The translations under genes and the position numbers were made by a program. Shown piece after piece: positions 35,223-47,488 of a DNA stretch of 64,000 nucleotides (its first letter is position 1; each line of letters starts with the position of its first letter). The DNA lies in NCBI GenBank assembly GCA_033060915.1, contig CM065398.1, positions 4,524,501 through 4,588,500 on the forward strand, read 5' to 3'. This DNA is from Euryodendron excelsum. Lineage: Eukaryota > Streptophyta > Magnoliopsida > Ericales > Pentaphylacaceae. Under the pieces are notes generated by a model. That model searched no databases and was not told where the DNA came from. It was given only the letters and a program-made list of their open reading frames with translations.

Positions 35223-36460
35223 GCATTTTCCATCTCCGAAAGTGATGCGAAGCTCTGCTGAAACAACTCCAGAATCTCGAATCCTTACATATATTCCACC
35301 CCTCCAACACTTACGTTAGATTCTACCTCCCTCAAGCCTATACACTTCACCTATAAGGCCTTATACACACTTACACACTCCATTCTAGCCCATCAAGCCC
35401 TCTTGAAGTCATTCAGGCTCCAATTAAGAGTTCCATTGAAGACTACAAGTGTTTTATAGGCAAAAGGTGGTATCTCTTTTACATTTGTGTTTCCCCCCAC
35501 TCTTCTCTTCTCCCTCCTAGCTTACTTGGGCTATTCTCTATTTTAATCCCCATCTACAACCCCCCCATTCTTGCATGCTTGAGCCAAGAGGGCTCTTAGA
35601 TCATGCCTAGAGGAAAGCAAGTGAGAGCCACCATGTAGGGGGACCTCTCACTAGCCTACTTTGTGATGGTATGGCCTAGGAGCCCCTTGTTTATGTGGTG
35701 CAGCCTAAAAGCCTTGTATGTGATCATGACCCCTTGCATATTACTATTTTGATCATGTTTTGTATGCTTGGCTTCATTTTATGCTTATTGTCATATTTTA
35801 CAATGCTTGCATTGCTCTTATTTTCATGTCATTTCCAAGCTCTATATTTCTTTCAAAAATTATTTCAAGAGTTAGCCCCTTAAAGTTTAGGATGGGATTT
35901 TAGAAATCATACAGTAGAAGACATCCTACTAGCCCCCTAACTCTCATCTTGGCATCATGACATTTTAATTTGCATAAGGGTTGCTTTATAATTCTCTAAT
36001 TTTTAAGATTTCTATTCTTTTAAGTGTAGTGGTTGGAATGGTCCCATGGAGCCCTTTCTTGAGTGGTCTCCCTTTTGTTTGGCCATATGAACCCTCTCTT
36101 GATGGAATGGTTCCCTTGAAAAATGGTTTTCAAAATCCTTCTTCAAAGATGATTTTCAAAAATGCATTCTCTCTATCTTTGCATTAAAAATAGTACTTTA
36201 AAAGGTTGTCATCACCATGTCGATTTTTGGACCCTTTATACACTTGTCAAAATTATGGTTATAATGGCCATGAGGAAACCTTCCTTGGAATGGTCTCCAA
36301 ACACCAACCATATAAACCATACTCTTGGCTAGAGTCAAAATTTTCATGGAAATGATCTTCAAAAAGGTTGTCCACCAAAGTCCATTGCATAACATGTTTT
36401 GTTTTTCAAAACTCTTCCCAAAAGTGCATCAAACAACATTTCAAAATCATCTTTCAATTC

Positions 36461-36830
36461 AACCCTGGGTTAACTTGACCCTCGTTGACCAACCCTAGGT
36501 TAACTTGACCCTAGTTGACCAACCCTAGGTTAACTAGACCCTAGTTATCCAACCCTAGGTTAACTTGACCCTAGTTGACCAACCCTAGGTTAACTTGAAC
36601 CTAGTTGTCCAACCCTAGGTTAACTAGACCCTAGTTGTCCAACCCTAAGTTAACTTGACCCTAGTTGTCCAACCCTAGGTTAACTTGACCCTAGTTCACT
36701 CACCTTAGGTTAATCTAACCTTAGTTAGTTAACCATGGGTCATCTTAACCCTAGGTTAACCTAACCTTAGTTAGTTAACCTTAGGTCACCCCTAACCCTA
36801 GGCTAATCCAACCTAGGTTAGTATACTTCA
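36461..36830. repeat. 30-base minisatellite (AACCCTAGGTTAAC core)
   Basis: Eight well-aligned 30-base units run from 36461 to 36700, each AACCCTAGGTTAACTTGACC followed by ten more bases, and then degenerate. The matching tracts in the LTRs of element 3 are shorter (45645-45900 and 63380-63590). AACCCTA resembles the plant telo-box, but this is not a telomeric array. Confidence 0.9.
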
Positions 36831-38283
36831 AGGCTCCAACTCTTGAACCCTTTTCCAAATAATCACTCAATTTTAAACCATCCTCATAACCCATTTTTCC
36901 AAAACTTCTTACTCTCTTAATTTCAAAAAACCAACTCCATAAACTCTTCTAATGTTCTCACACTCCATTTTCAAGGCATCTTCATGGCATTTTCAAAAGG
37001 TCACAAACCTAGGGTGTCCCTAGCCCTCTCATGGTTAGGGATTCCAAGGACAAGTGATAAATCAAGAACAACCTCTAAGGTTGTTCATATTAGGATTCCA
37101 AACCCTTAGCCATTTTCAAAAACCACTTTCAAAAATTAGTTCATCAAAATATTTCTAAAATCATGCCTTTAAGGTTTTCAAAACAAGACTTCAAACACAC
37201 TTCCAAGTTCTCTTGAGTCATGACAAAGCATTTTTTCAAAACTCCCTTAAGTTGATCCAAACACATTTCCAAAACACTCCATCATCCAATTTTAAGTCAA
37301 AACTTCTAAGACCACAAAGATTTTTCAACTTCTAAGACCACAAAGAATCTTCAACTTCTAAGACCACAAAGAGTCTTCAACTTCCAAATACCTCAAAGTG
37401 TCTTAAACTTTTTCAAAGACCGCAAAGTGTCTTAAAACTTTTTCAAAGACCTCCAAGTGTCTTAAACTTTTTCAAAAAGTGTCTTAAACTTTTTCAAAGA
37501 CCCCAAAGTGTCTTCAAACCTTCCAAAGGCCCTAATGCGCTTATTTTTCATCGGGCTCTTGCCCAAATTACGAATGACCTGATTCTTGCCAAATGAGATA
37601 CGTAGGCAACCTAAAATGGTGCGGTCATAACTTCTATTTCAACTCTGATCCCGTTTCGAAAACTTTCAATCAATTCAAAGTTCTCATTTCAAACTCCTTC
37701 AAAACTCCCACATTTTCAAACTTCTTCTAAAACTTGCCTCATGCATCATTCATCCGAAAGGTGGTGGCCAAACCCTGTTTTCAAAATTCTAAAGTGGATA
37801 TTAAGTGGACAATGGTAACCGGTTATTCTAGTGAGTGAACAAAGGGTGATTAGACATGTAGGTACCGAAACGGCGGGGTAGGGTGATGATCTTAGGATAT
37901 CTTCCCTACATGTAACCAACCCCCAAACCATAGATTTCTGTTTTCAAATGACCAAAATAGAGTTATTTTCCAAAAGGGCTTAAATATTTCCAAAGGTTGC
38001 CAAACAACCTATTTTCTTAAAAACCCTCTCTTGAGGGAGTTTTCAAAACCTTTTCCAAAAACCCTAAGTTTAATCTTCGGATTAACACTTAGTTTTAGGT
38101 GCCCTAACTCACCTTAATCAAGTTAGGTGGCGACTCCTATTTTTCTGAAAAGCCCTTAGTTAAACTAATTTTCAAACCTAGTCGCATTTGTCCTTCCAGG
38201 AGGATGAGTTCTAGTGACAGAGTTCCATGCTTTTTGTCTCCAAGCTGAAAGGACCTTGGACACCTAAAAACCAGGGCGCGATA

Positions 38284-38723
38284 GGGTGAAAAGACTTGTA
38301 GGTACCGCAACAGTAGGATAGGTTGTAGCCTAGTGCATCTTCCCTATATGTAACCAACCTCTGAACTTAGAATTACTGTTTGTGAAAGATCAAAACGGAG
38401 TTATTTTCCAAATGGGCTTACATCTTTCAAAGGTTGCCAAACAACCTGTTTTCTCCACAAAAAAAAAAAAAAAACCCTCTCTTAAGGAAGGTTTCCAAAA
38501 CCTTTTAAAAAATCCTAAGTTTAATCTTTGGATTACACTTAGTTTTAGGTGACCTCACTCACCTTAACAAAGTTTGGTGGCAACTCCAAATCTTTTCCAA
38601 AAGCCCTTATTCAAATCAATTTCTAGTTCAAGCCTAGTTGCTCTCGTCCTTCTAGGAGGAGAAGTTCTAACGAGAGAGTACAGTGTTTTTTTCACTTTTT
38701 TCTCGAGTGCAAAAAATCGGGGC
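38284..38723 (+). mobile_element. 3' LTR of element 1, second part
   Basis: It continues the interrupted LTR from 'gggtgaaaagacttgtaggt' and ends 'cgagtgcaaaaaatcgggg'. The usual GCGCGACA terminus is absent; the sequence changes to antisense-ORF-like DNA. Together the two parts are about 4.2 kb. Confidence 0.85.
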
Positions 38724-39045
38724 TGGCACCAATGCTAGAACTGGGGAGCATCAACCGAGTGCTGGTTTTTTGCTTCCTTTAGAGACTAATTATGCCACAC
38801 ACTTTGGAGCTCGATCCATAGTTGTGTTTACCCAGTTCCAGGTGGTGGTTGGAGGCTACATTGTGGGCCAGAAGGTAGTGGACTTGTGGCACCGGGCTAA
38901 TAGATTTGTGCCCCAGGCCGAGTTTGCTACCATGAGGGATCAGAGAGACTGGTACCAAACTGAGAGAGATCAGTTCCAGATGGAGAGGGACCAGTACCAG
39001 GCTAAGATAGCCACTTTGACCACACAGTTGGCTCAGATGGGAGAT
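38724..39045 (+). pseudogene. Fragment of an antisense-ORF-type protein (C-terminal part)
   Basis: The plus strand stays open from 38683 to 39075. The segment reads 'GEHQPSAGFLLPLETNY', then 'VVDLWHRANRFVPQAEF', then a charged coiled coil with repeated 'ERDQ' ('WYQTERDQFQMERDQYQAKI'). A low-identity counterpart, a coiled coil behind an aromatic-rich segment, is the C-terminal part of the antisense ORF in element 3. Its orientation fits the outer minus-strand element. The beginning and end are cut by neighbouring LTR pieces, so no complete gene remains. Confidence 0.5.
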
Positions 39046-39165
39046 CACCATGTTGGGGGTCTTTCTTTAGCCTAACCAATCATGGTATGGTCTTCAGGCC
39101 CCTTCCAATGTGCTAAAGCCTTCAACCTTGTATGTTTATATCCTTATCGCATTATAATTTCCATG
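39046..39165 (+). mobile_element. Short LTR fragment
   Basis: 'gatcaccatgttgggggtc' through 'tagcctaaccaatcatggtatgg' matches about 41364-41490 of the next LTR, so this is an orphan middle piece of a related LTR. The change from antisense-ORF sequence occurs near 39046. Confidence 0.6.
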
Positions 39166-42100
39166 TGTGAGCACCTCATTTTTGCCCGCTCGACAATCTC
39201 CGGCCTAACCGAACTCACATTCAAGTATCATAACACATTACTGCCTAGATAGGCTTTTTAAACCCTAGTCCAACCAATCAATTGCTTCTCGGAACCGCTG
39301 GGCCAAATGGAAGCCAAATAGAAAGAATGACTCCTTAGCATCCCATTGCAAACAAGTAGATTTTTGAGACCAGGTATTCTCGGGGACCATCACCACACAG
39401 GTAGATTTTTGAGATCGGGCGGTCTCGGGTCCATCCCCAAATATGTATATTTTCGAGACCGGGCGGTCTCGGGAACCATCACCGCTTAGGTAGATATTCG
39501 AGACTGAGTGGTCTTTGGGACCATCACTAAACTAGTAGATTTCCAAGACCGGACGGTCTCGAGGACCATCACCAAACAGGTAGATTTTTTAGAGCGAGCG
39601 GTCTAAGGGACTATCACCACGCATGCAGCTTTTCAAGACCGGGCGGTTTCGGGGACGAATGCTACATAGGCAACTTTTCAAGACTAGGCGGTCTTGGGGA
39701 CCAACATCATACCAATCACAAGCGGTTCACCTCTGGCGCCTACTAGCCCACCAATGTAAAATGTCCGCTATCAGCACATCTTCCTTAAGATGATAAGCCC
39801 ATCAAATTCCAATCCAATTTAGTCCAAATCGAGTCAAACTCCATTCAACACGCTCTTTGAGAAAGTACCTAATTTCTCACAACAATAAGTCCACCCCTTC
39901 TAGGATTGCCCTGGGTAATCTGGCATGCTTAGAATGCCATACACACTAATTCTAATGATTCCCAGTCCAAATGATCATTTTACCCATGGGCGCTTGATCG
40001 CCCTCGTTAACCACACCGACTTTGGGTATCAAATAGATAAACCCCCAGGGCACTCCTACGAGTATCTCCAATCTCCAGATGTTGTCTCGGCCCATTCTAG
40101 TATTTTTCGATCCAAATGACTGTTTTGCCTTGGCGGGGCCAATCATCCTTTTTAACCATTTCTGCTCTAGGTATCAAATCGGGGGCACTCCTATGAGTAT
40201 CCCTAACCTCCAGATACTGTCCTGGTCCATTCTGGGACCATTTCGGTGCTAATCATCCTTTTTAACCATTACAGCTATGGGTATCAAACCAGTAAATCCA
40301 AAGGGCACTCCTGCGAGCGTCCGCAGCCTCCAAATGCCATCATAGTATATTCTAGGACCATTCTAGTGAATCACAATTCAAGTAACCTTTTTGCCCTCGA
40401 TGGGCCGGTCGTCCTTTTTCAACTGCACCGACTCTATTCATTAAACGGTAACCTCCTGGAACACTCCTAAAAGTGCTTCCCAACTTCCAAATCTCTTTCC
40501 AGTCAATTCTAGACCCGTTCTGGTAATTCTCGGTTCAAATGATTGTTTTTCCCTTACCGGTAATCCCTTGGGACACTCTTAAAAGTGTTCTCAACATTTG
40601 AATCCTATCCCAGTCAACTCTAGACCAATTGTGGCATCTTTAAGCTCAAATGACTATTTTACCCCTGGTGGACCGGTCATATTTTTTCAACCATTCCGGC
40701 TCTAAGTATTAAATCGGCAACCCAGGGGCACCTCCGGGTGCATTTATCTCTTTTTTAGCTGGGCCCTATAGCCTGACATCTTTTCAGACCAAACTAAAGC
40801 CACACATAGTGGAGTCAGGCCAAAAAATGGCTGGGAGCTACTAAAGCTGGCGCCCAGATCTTGTCCTTGTGGCCCAAGTCGAATCAAATCTTCAGATTCA
40901 TTGCAAACCAGGGTGGCACCACTCACCACCTCCTTAACTTCTGCTTATAATCACAGGCCACCCCCTGCATATTTGAGGACCAAAAAATCGTAAAAACACT
41001 CTGCCAAACTTTCTGCAACCCCTGAAATCCTCCAAAAACCCTAATTCTCTTCAAGGCTTTAGTCCTTTAGCCCTAAACACTTCTAACCCTAGCATCCGAG
41101 CTCCATTGAAGACCACTTCCAGCCCTTTTGAAGCTCTTGAAGGCCTCTCAAATCCAAGGCAAAGTCATCGTTAAAGGTCAAAGAAGATGTAAAAGCAAGG
41201 TATGGTTTCTCTTTAAAGTTTAAGCAATCCCCCACTTATCTTTTCTTTCTCCTAGTCCACTTAGACTATTATCTATTTTAACCCTCATCTCCAACCCCCT
41301 CTTCTTGCATGCTTGGAACAAGAGGACGTTTGGTCCATGCCTAGGGGAAGCTCTAGGAAGGTCACCATGTCGAGGACTTTCCTTTAGCCTAACCAATCAT
41401 GGTATGGCTCTTAGGCCCCTTGCAATGTGGTGAAACCTCTAGCCATGTATGTTCACGACCCTTTGCATTGTTAAACTTATCATATTTATGCATTCGTTAT
41501 AATTGTCATTACTTTCAAACTCACAATTCTAGAATGATTCTAAACATCCCATGGTTAGGGTTCCCCTAAGAAAGTAAAAGATTCAATGTGACCACCAAGG
41601 TCCATATTAGGGTTTCAAATCCTAGCTTGTTTTCAAAATCACAACCCTAAAGTAAATCTAGTCTTTTCATGGTTAGGGTCACTTTAGAAAAGTGGCATAT
41701 GAAGAAAGGCCTTCAAAGGTCACATTAGGGTTTCAAAACCCTAAAACTTCTTTTTCGAACTTTGACTTTTAAGACCCCCTTAAACCCCATGTTCAAAGGC
41801 TTTTTCTCAAAAATTGGTCCAAGAGTTGTTTTCTTGAAGTCGTAGGAGTCCATTTCTTTAGAAAACCCTAGTTTGGTCCTCTAACCCTCACTCTTGCATA
41901 TTTACATTCATTGCATGAAAATGGTTTTCAAAGTTTTATTGCATCATTGTTTTACAAAATTACATAAATCATTTGATTTGTTTCCAAAAAAGCGCAACAT
42001 GAAATCATAGCCTGCTCAAACCAAAAAATCCTACATAAAATCATAAGTTTTCATACAAAAGATTGGCACATAAAATCATTGGATTTCCAACTCTAATCTT

Positions 42101-42556
42101 TACTTTTCCAAAACGAACCTTTCCTTTTTCAATTCCAATAAAATCTTTCCATTTGGGAAACAAATCAAATCTCTCTATTTTGGAAACAAAATCTAATCTT
42201 CTATCTCTGGAAGCAAAATCAAATCAATCTATTTTTGGAAACAATTCAAATCTTTCCAAAAGTCAAACCTTTCTTTTCTCAAGAAGGTTTCCTTTTTCGA
42301 AACTTTCCTAAATCGAAACTTTCCTAAGCCGAAACTTTTCTAAAATGAAACTTTCCTTTTTCAAAACTTTCCTAAATCGAAACTTTCCTTTTTTCAAAAC
42401 TTTCTTAAATTGAAACTTTCTTTTTTAAAAACTTTCCTAAAATGAAACTTTTTCTTTTTGAAACTTTTCAAAAATGAAACTCTCCTTTTTTTTTTAAACT
42501 AAAAGTCATATATTTCCATATGACGTCAAATCGAATCCTTTTTACATCAGGGCACC
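39166..42556 (+). mobile_element. LTR of a third subfamily, truncated by element 3
   Basis: It starts TGTGAGCACCTC followed by the common 'gcccgctcgacaatctccgg' block. It holds a hairpin array (39353-39712), 'gaccattttgcccct'-type repeats (39960-40680), a TATA-like 'cttataatcac' near 40943 and a donor-like site near 41200. At 42556 it is broken by the 5' LTR of element 3; the rest presumably lies beyond the window. No coding frame is supported. Confidence 0.82.
39353..39712. repeat. 45-base hairpin repeat array with covarying stems
   Basis: Eight units with a period near 45 bases each hold a fold-back. Stems include CGAGACC/GGTCTCG (39454-39471), TTAGA/TCTAA (39589-39606) and CAAGAC/GTCTTG (39679-39696). 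Both arms change together in several units. The spacer reads 'ggaccatcaccac'. Confidence 0.8.
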
Positions 42557-44289
42557 TGTAAGCATCCCATTTTTGCCCGCTCGGCAATCTCTGGCTTGAT
42601 CGGGTTCGGTTTCCAACATCATAATACATGCAGGTTCAAGATGAGCCTTACAATCTCCAATCCAACCAACTGGTCGCTTCTCGGGCCCACAAGGACCCAC
42701 TGGAGCCATAAGTACCATTATTCCAGGCAGCTTTCCAGACCGGGCGGTCCCGAAAACCAACGCCATCCAGGTAGATTCTCGGGATCGGGCGCTCTCGGGG
42801 ACCAACACCACATCAAAATTCCCGACGGTTCACTTCTGGCGCCTGGTAGCCCGCCAATGTAAAATTTTCGTCATTTGGTAGTTCTCCAAGACCGGGCATT
42901 CTCAGAGACCAACGCTACCCTTCTAGGTAGCTTTCTAGGACCAGGCATTCTCAGGAACCAACACCACCCTTACAGCTAATTCTCTAAGACTGGGCGTTCT
43001 TAGAGACCAACACCGCACAGGTAGTTTTCTAAGACCGGGCGGTCTTGGGAACCAACACCTAGGTCAACACCGGTGCCTACTAGCTCGACTCGGTGAAAAA
43101 TGACAAAACCTGCCCCTTGGGCCTCCAGACACGTTTTGGGAAAGTTCAAAATCTCTCAAAACGATAAGTCCACTCTTCTAAAATGTTATTACACCATTAG
43201 GCGTCCCCCGCATGCCATTTGGTCCAAATCCAGTCCTATTTCGGCCTACTCTAGTCAAAATGACCGTTTTGCCCCTAAACACCTCAACACTGCACAAACC
43301 TCGCCAAACGGTAAAAGACTCTCCAAAACCATCCCTAAACAACCCTACACACTTAACACAACACACCAAACCATTCCTGACCACTTCCTGCCAATCCCAG
43401 TCGAAATGACCGTTTTGCCCCTAGAAATCCAAATATGGCTCGAAACCGCACCAGTCTTGGGATTTCAAGCAAAGGCTTTCACCATACACCCTTGTTTAAC
43501 CCGAGGAGGACTCTGTGACACTAAACTCACACAACTCAATAAAAGTTTCCTAGAGCGTCTCGCAGACGCTCTGCCTAAATTGTCTTTTTCCCCGATTCCC
43601 TAGTTATAACGCACCGTCAACTGACTTGAGAAATGCATAAATCAGGAAATTCTCTAAAGCTCATCCATAAATCTTTCCATCGATATGGCTCGATCGAATA
43701 GATCGCTTCCTGAAGCCCTCCATCGTACAGCGTGAAAACTATAACTTTCAGCAACCCTCGGAGCGTCTCGTAGATGCTCTGCCAAGGTTGACTGTTTCTC
43801 CGATTCTCTAATCAGAATGCACCGTCAACTGACTTGAGAAACGCGTGAATCTGAGAATTCTTGAAAGTATTTCCAGAGTACTTTCCATTGGTACGGTCCG
43901 ATCGAATGGATCGCTTCCCAAAGGCCTCGATCACACGAAATGAAAACAGCCACTTTCAAACACCCCCAGAGCGTATCAAAGACGCTCCGCAGAAGTGGCC
44001 TTTTTGGCACACTTCCCAAAATGATATCCCAAGCTTCCAAACATAATTTCAACTTCCTGAAAACATGAAAGTTCACTGAAGGGCCTGGGAGAACATCCCG
44101 AGTGTGACCGATTCCCTCGAAACCTTCCCGATTGACTCAATTATCAAGGCAAAGTTTGGACGAACTTTCCCTGTGATGAAGCGCATGCTACATGCGCTCA
44201 AATTTTGATCAGATCAGCCAACTTTCGATGAACAGTCGAGATTTATACAATACATGGGGTGCCACGTGTCATTCTAGCAATGGAACAGT

Positions 44290-44382
44290 ACCTGCGCATG
44301 TCCTACATGCGCATGGCCAAATTTTAGCTAGGTGCATGTAGTACATGCGCCAGGCCTATTCCAAAATCTCTATAAATACTAG
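44290..44382 (+). promoter_or_regulatory. Core promoter of element 3 (two dyads plus TATA)
   Basis: A perfect dyad GCGCATGT-CCT-ACATGCGC lies at 44294-44312. A second, GCATGT-AGT-ACATGC, lies near 44334-44348, and TATAAATAC follows at about 44373. The perfect dyad class is shared with the antisense promoter at 60063-60081. Confidence 0.75.
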
Positions 44383-45644
44383 ACCACCCTTTGCATATTC
44401 CAACTCGAATTTCTGATGCAAAGCCGTGATGAAGTCACTCCAAAACTGTGAATCTCTATACACACTACATCCCTCCAACACTTAGCTTAGGTTCCATCAT
44501 CCCCAAGCCTATATACTTCACATATAAAGCCTTGTACACCATCAAACACTCCCGACCAGCCCTCTAAGCCTTCTTGAAGTCATTCAAGCTCCAATCAAAG
44601 CATCCCTTGAAGACTACAAGTGTGTTGAAGGCAAAAGGTGGTATCCCTTTTACATTTGTGTCTTCCCCCACTCTTCTCTTCTCCCTCCTAGCCTACTTAG
44701 GCTATTCTCTATTTTAATCCCCATCTTCAACCCTCTATTCTTGCATGCTCGAGCCAAGAGAGCTCTTAGATAATGCTTAGAGGAAAGCAAGTGAGAGCCA
44801 CCGTGTAGGGGGACCTCTCACTAGCCTACTTTAAGTTGGTATGGCCTAAGAGCCCCTTGTTTATGTGGTGTAGCCTAAAAGTTTTGTATGTGATCATGAC
44901 CCCTTGCATATTACTATTTTGATCATGTTTTGTATGCTTGGCTTCCTTTTATGCTTATTGTCATGCTCTACAATGCCTACATTGCTCTTATATTCATACC
45001 ATCTCCAAGCTCTATATTTCTTTCAAAAATTGTTTCAAGAGTTGGCCCCTTGGAGTGTAGGATGAGATTTTAGAAATTTTTCCTTAGAAGACCTCCTACT
45101 AACCCCCTAACTCTCATTTTGGTGTCATGACATTTTAATTTGCACAAGGGTTGCTTTCTAATTCTCTAATTTTCAAGATTTCCATTCTTTTAAGTGTAGT
45201 AGTTGGAATGGCCCCATGGAACGCTCTCTTGAGTGGTCTCCCTTTTGTTTGGCCATATGAACCCTCTCTTGATGGAATGGTTCCCTTGGAAAATGGTTTT
45301 CAAAATCTTTCTCCAAAAATGATTTTTCCAAAATGCTTTCTCTTCATCTTTGCATTAAAAATGGTGCTTTAAAAAGTTATCATCATGTTGATTTTTGGTC
45401 CCTTTATACTCTTCGCAAAATTATGGTTATAATGGCCACGAGAGAACCTTCCTTGGAATGGTTTCCAAACACCAACCATATAAACCATACACTTGACTAG
45501 AGTCAAAATTTTCATGGAAATGATCTTTAAAAAGATTGCCAACTAAAGTCCATTGCATAACATGTTTTGTTTTTCAAAACTCTTTCCAAGAATGCATCAA
45601 AACAATTTTCAAAACGATTCTCCAATCTAACCCTAGATTAACCT

Positions 45645-45900
45645 AATCCTAGGTTAACTTGACCCTAGTTGCCCAACCCTAGGTTAACTTGACCCTAGTT
45701 GAACAACCCTAGGTTAACTTGACCCTAAGTTCACCCACCTGAGGTTAACCTAACCCTAAGTCATCCTAACCTTAAGTTAACCCAACCTTGATTAGTTAAC
45801 CATAGGTCATCTTAACCCTAGGTTAACCTAACCCAAGTTAGTTAACCTTCGGTTACCCCTAACCCTAGGCCAACTCTATTTAGGTTAATACACTTGTAAA
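45645..45900. repeat. 30-base minisatellite, short version (5' LTR of element 3)
   Basis: About three clear units of the AACCCTAGGTTAAC repeat occur here, followed by degenerate derivatives, against eight in the solo LTR at 36461. Confidence 0.85.
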
Positions 45901-47241
45901 CTATTCTCATAACCTATCTTTCTAGAACCTCCTACTCTCATGATTTCAAAAAACCAACTCCATAAACTTTTCAAATGTCCTTACACTCCAACTTCAAGAC
46001 ATTTCCAAAAAAATGCTTTTAAAAGGTCACAAACCTAAGGTGTCTCTAGCCCCCTCATGGTTAGGGATTCCAAGGACAAGTGATAAATCATGAACAACCT
46101 CTAAGGTTGTCCATATGAGGATTCCAAAACCTTTAGCCATTTCCAAAACACCATTCCCAAAAACTAATCCATCAAAACATTCTAAAGTCATGCCTCCAAG
46201 GTTTTCAAAATGAGACTTCACAAACACTTTCAAGTTCTCTTGAGTCATGCCAAAGCATTTTTTCAAAACTCTCTCAAGTCGATTCAAAAACATTTTCAAG
46301 ACACGCCACCATCCAATTTCAAGTCTTCAACTTCCAACACCACAAAGATTCTTCAACTTCCAAGACCACAAAGATCCTTCGACTTCCAAAGACCTCAAAG
46401 TGTCTTAAACATTTTCAAAGACCTCAAAGTGTCTTAAACTTTTCCAAAGACCCCAAAGTGTCTTCAAACCTTCGAAGGGCCCTAATGTGCCTATTTTCCA
46501 TCGGGCTCTTGCCCGAACTACGAATGACCTGATTCTCGCCTAATGAGATACGCAGGCAACCTAAAATGGTGCGGTCATAACTTTTATATCAACTCCAATC
46601 CATTTTTCAAAAATTCCAATCAATTCAAAGTTTCTATTCCAAACTCTTTCAAAACCCCCATTATTTTCAAACTTCTTCCAAAACTCGCATCATGCATCAT
46701 TCATCCAAAAGTGACGACTAAACCCCTTTTCCAAAGTTCTAAAGTGGATATTAAATGGACAATCGTAATTGGTTATTCTAGTGAGTGAATAAAGGGTGAT
46801 TAGACATGTAGGTACCGAAAGGGCGGGCTAGGGTGATGATCTTAGGATATATTCCCTACACGTAACCAACCCCCGAACCATAGATTTCTGTTTTCAAATG
46901 ACCAAAATGGAGTTATTTTCCACAAGGGCTTAAATCTTTCCAAAGGTTGCCAAACAACCTATTTCCTTAAAAACCCTCTCTTAAGAAAGTTTTAAAAACC
47001 TTTTCCAAAAAAACAACCCTAAGTTTATTCTTCAGATTAACATTTAGTTTTAGGTGCCCTAACTGACCTTAATCAAGTTAGGTGGCGACTCCTATTTTTA
47101 TGAAAAACCCTTAGTCAAACCAATTTTCCAACCTAGTCGCACTTGTCCTTCTAGGAGGATGAGTTCTAGTGATAGAGTTTCGTGCTTTTGGGTCTCCAAG
47201 CTAAAAGGACCTTGGACACCCAAAAACCAGGGCGCGACAGC

Positions 47242-47260
47242 TGGCGACTCCACTAGGGAC
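47242..47260 (+). promoter_or_regulatory. Primer-binding site (element 3)
   Basis: TGGCGACTCCACTAGGGAC starts two bases after the LTR terminus. TGGCGACTCC-type sites are reported for Ogre elements and assigned to an arginine tRNA; I did not check the tRNA match. Confidence 0.8.
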
Positions 47261-47488
47261 TACTTAGAGGGTTAGGCCATTAACATGTCTCTTCACCCTT
47301 CACTCACCCAGAATCTCTGGTTACTTTGTCCAAGTTTTATCCACTCATCGTATTTTTCCAAGTTTCCAAAACAAACCTTATTTTTCAAAATGATTTTCAA
47401 ATAAGTGTCATCACTTGCATTCATTGCTTACATTCGTGCTCTTGCATTAAACATCCATTTTATCTTATATTGAGTTTTTCAAAAAAGT

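Larger units (their letters stand above)
33389..38283 (+). mobile_element. Solo LTR, second subfamily, 4.9 kb
   Basis: It starts TGTAAGCACCC and ends GCGCGATA (CA decayed to TA). GGGTG precedes it (33384-33388) and follows it (38284-38288), a target duplication within the phrase 'cctagggtgaaaag' that is intact in the other LTR of element 1. It belongs to the same subfamily as the LTRs of element 3, with a hairpin array, CGCATG-type promoter dyads and a 30-base minisatellite. No coding sequence is seen. Confidence 0.92.
8774..38723 (+). mobile_element. Tat/Ogre-like element 1, gutted and multiply invaded
   Basis: The element has a 5' LTR (8774-13096), 5' internal leader (13097-15445), 3' internal region (24760-29589) and 3' LTR (29590-33388 plus 38284-38723). 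Its own gag-pol is absent; the chromovirus-like element 2 occupies that place. Its 3' LTR was later split by a solo LTR. By eye roughly one base in eight to ten differs between the first 200 bases of its two LTRs, so it is old. The five bases before it (CTCGT) do not recur at its right end, which abuts a rearranged segment. Confidence 0.85.
42557..47239 (+). mobile_element. 5' LTR of element 3
   Basis: It starts TGTAAGCATCCC and ends GCGCGACA, 4683 bases. In order it holds a hairpin array (42725-43070), promoter dyads and TATA (44294-44380), a donor-like site (44637/44638), a 30-base minisatellite (45645-45900) and the terminal block 'ggacacccaaaaaccag'. An open frame at 43100-43603 crosses non-coding LTR repeats and is not taken as a gene. 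Confidence 0.93.

Noticed and set aside
36461..36830. Interstitial telomere array
   Set aside because: The unit is 30 bases with GTTAAC and TTGACC parts; AACCCTA recurs only once per unit, so it is an LTR minisatellite.
43100..43603. 167-codon open frame in the 5' LTR of element 3
   Set aside because: It crosses LTR repeat blocks that are non-coding in all other copies; the matching place in the 3' LTR gives different, shorter frames.
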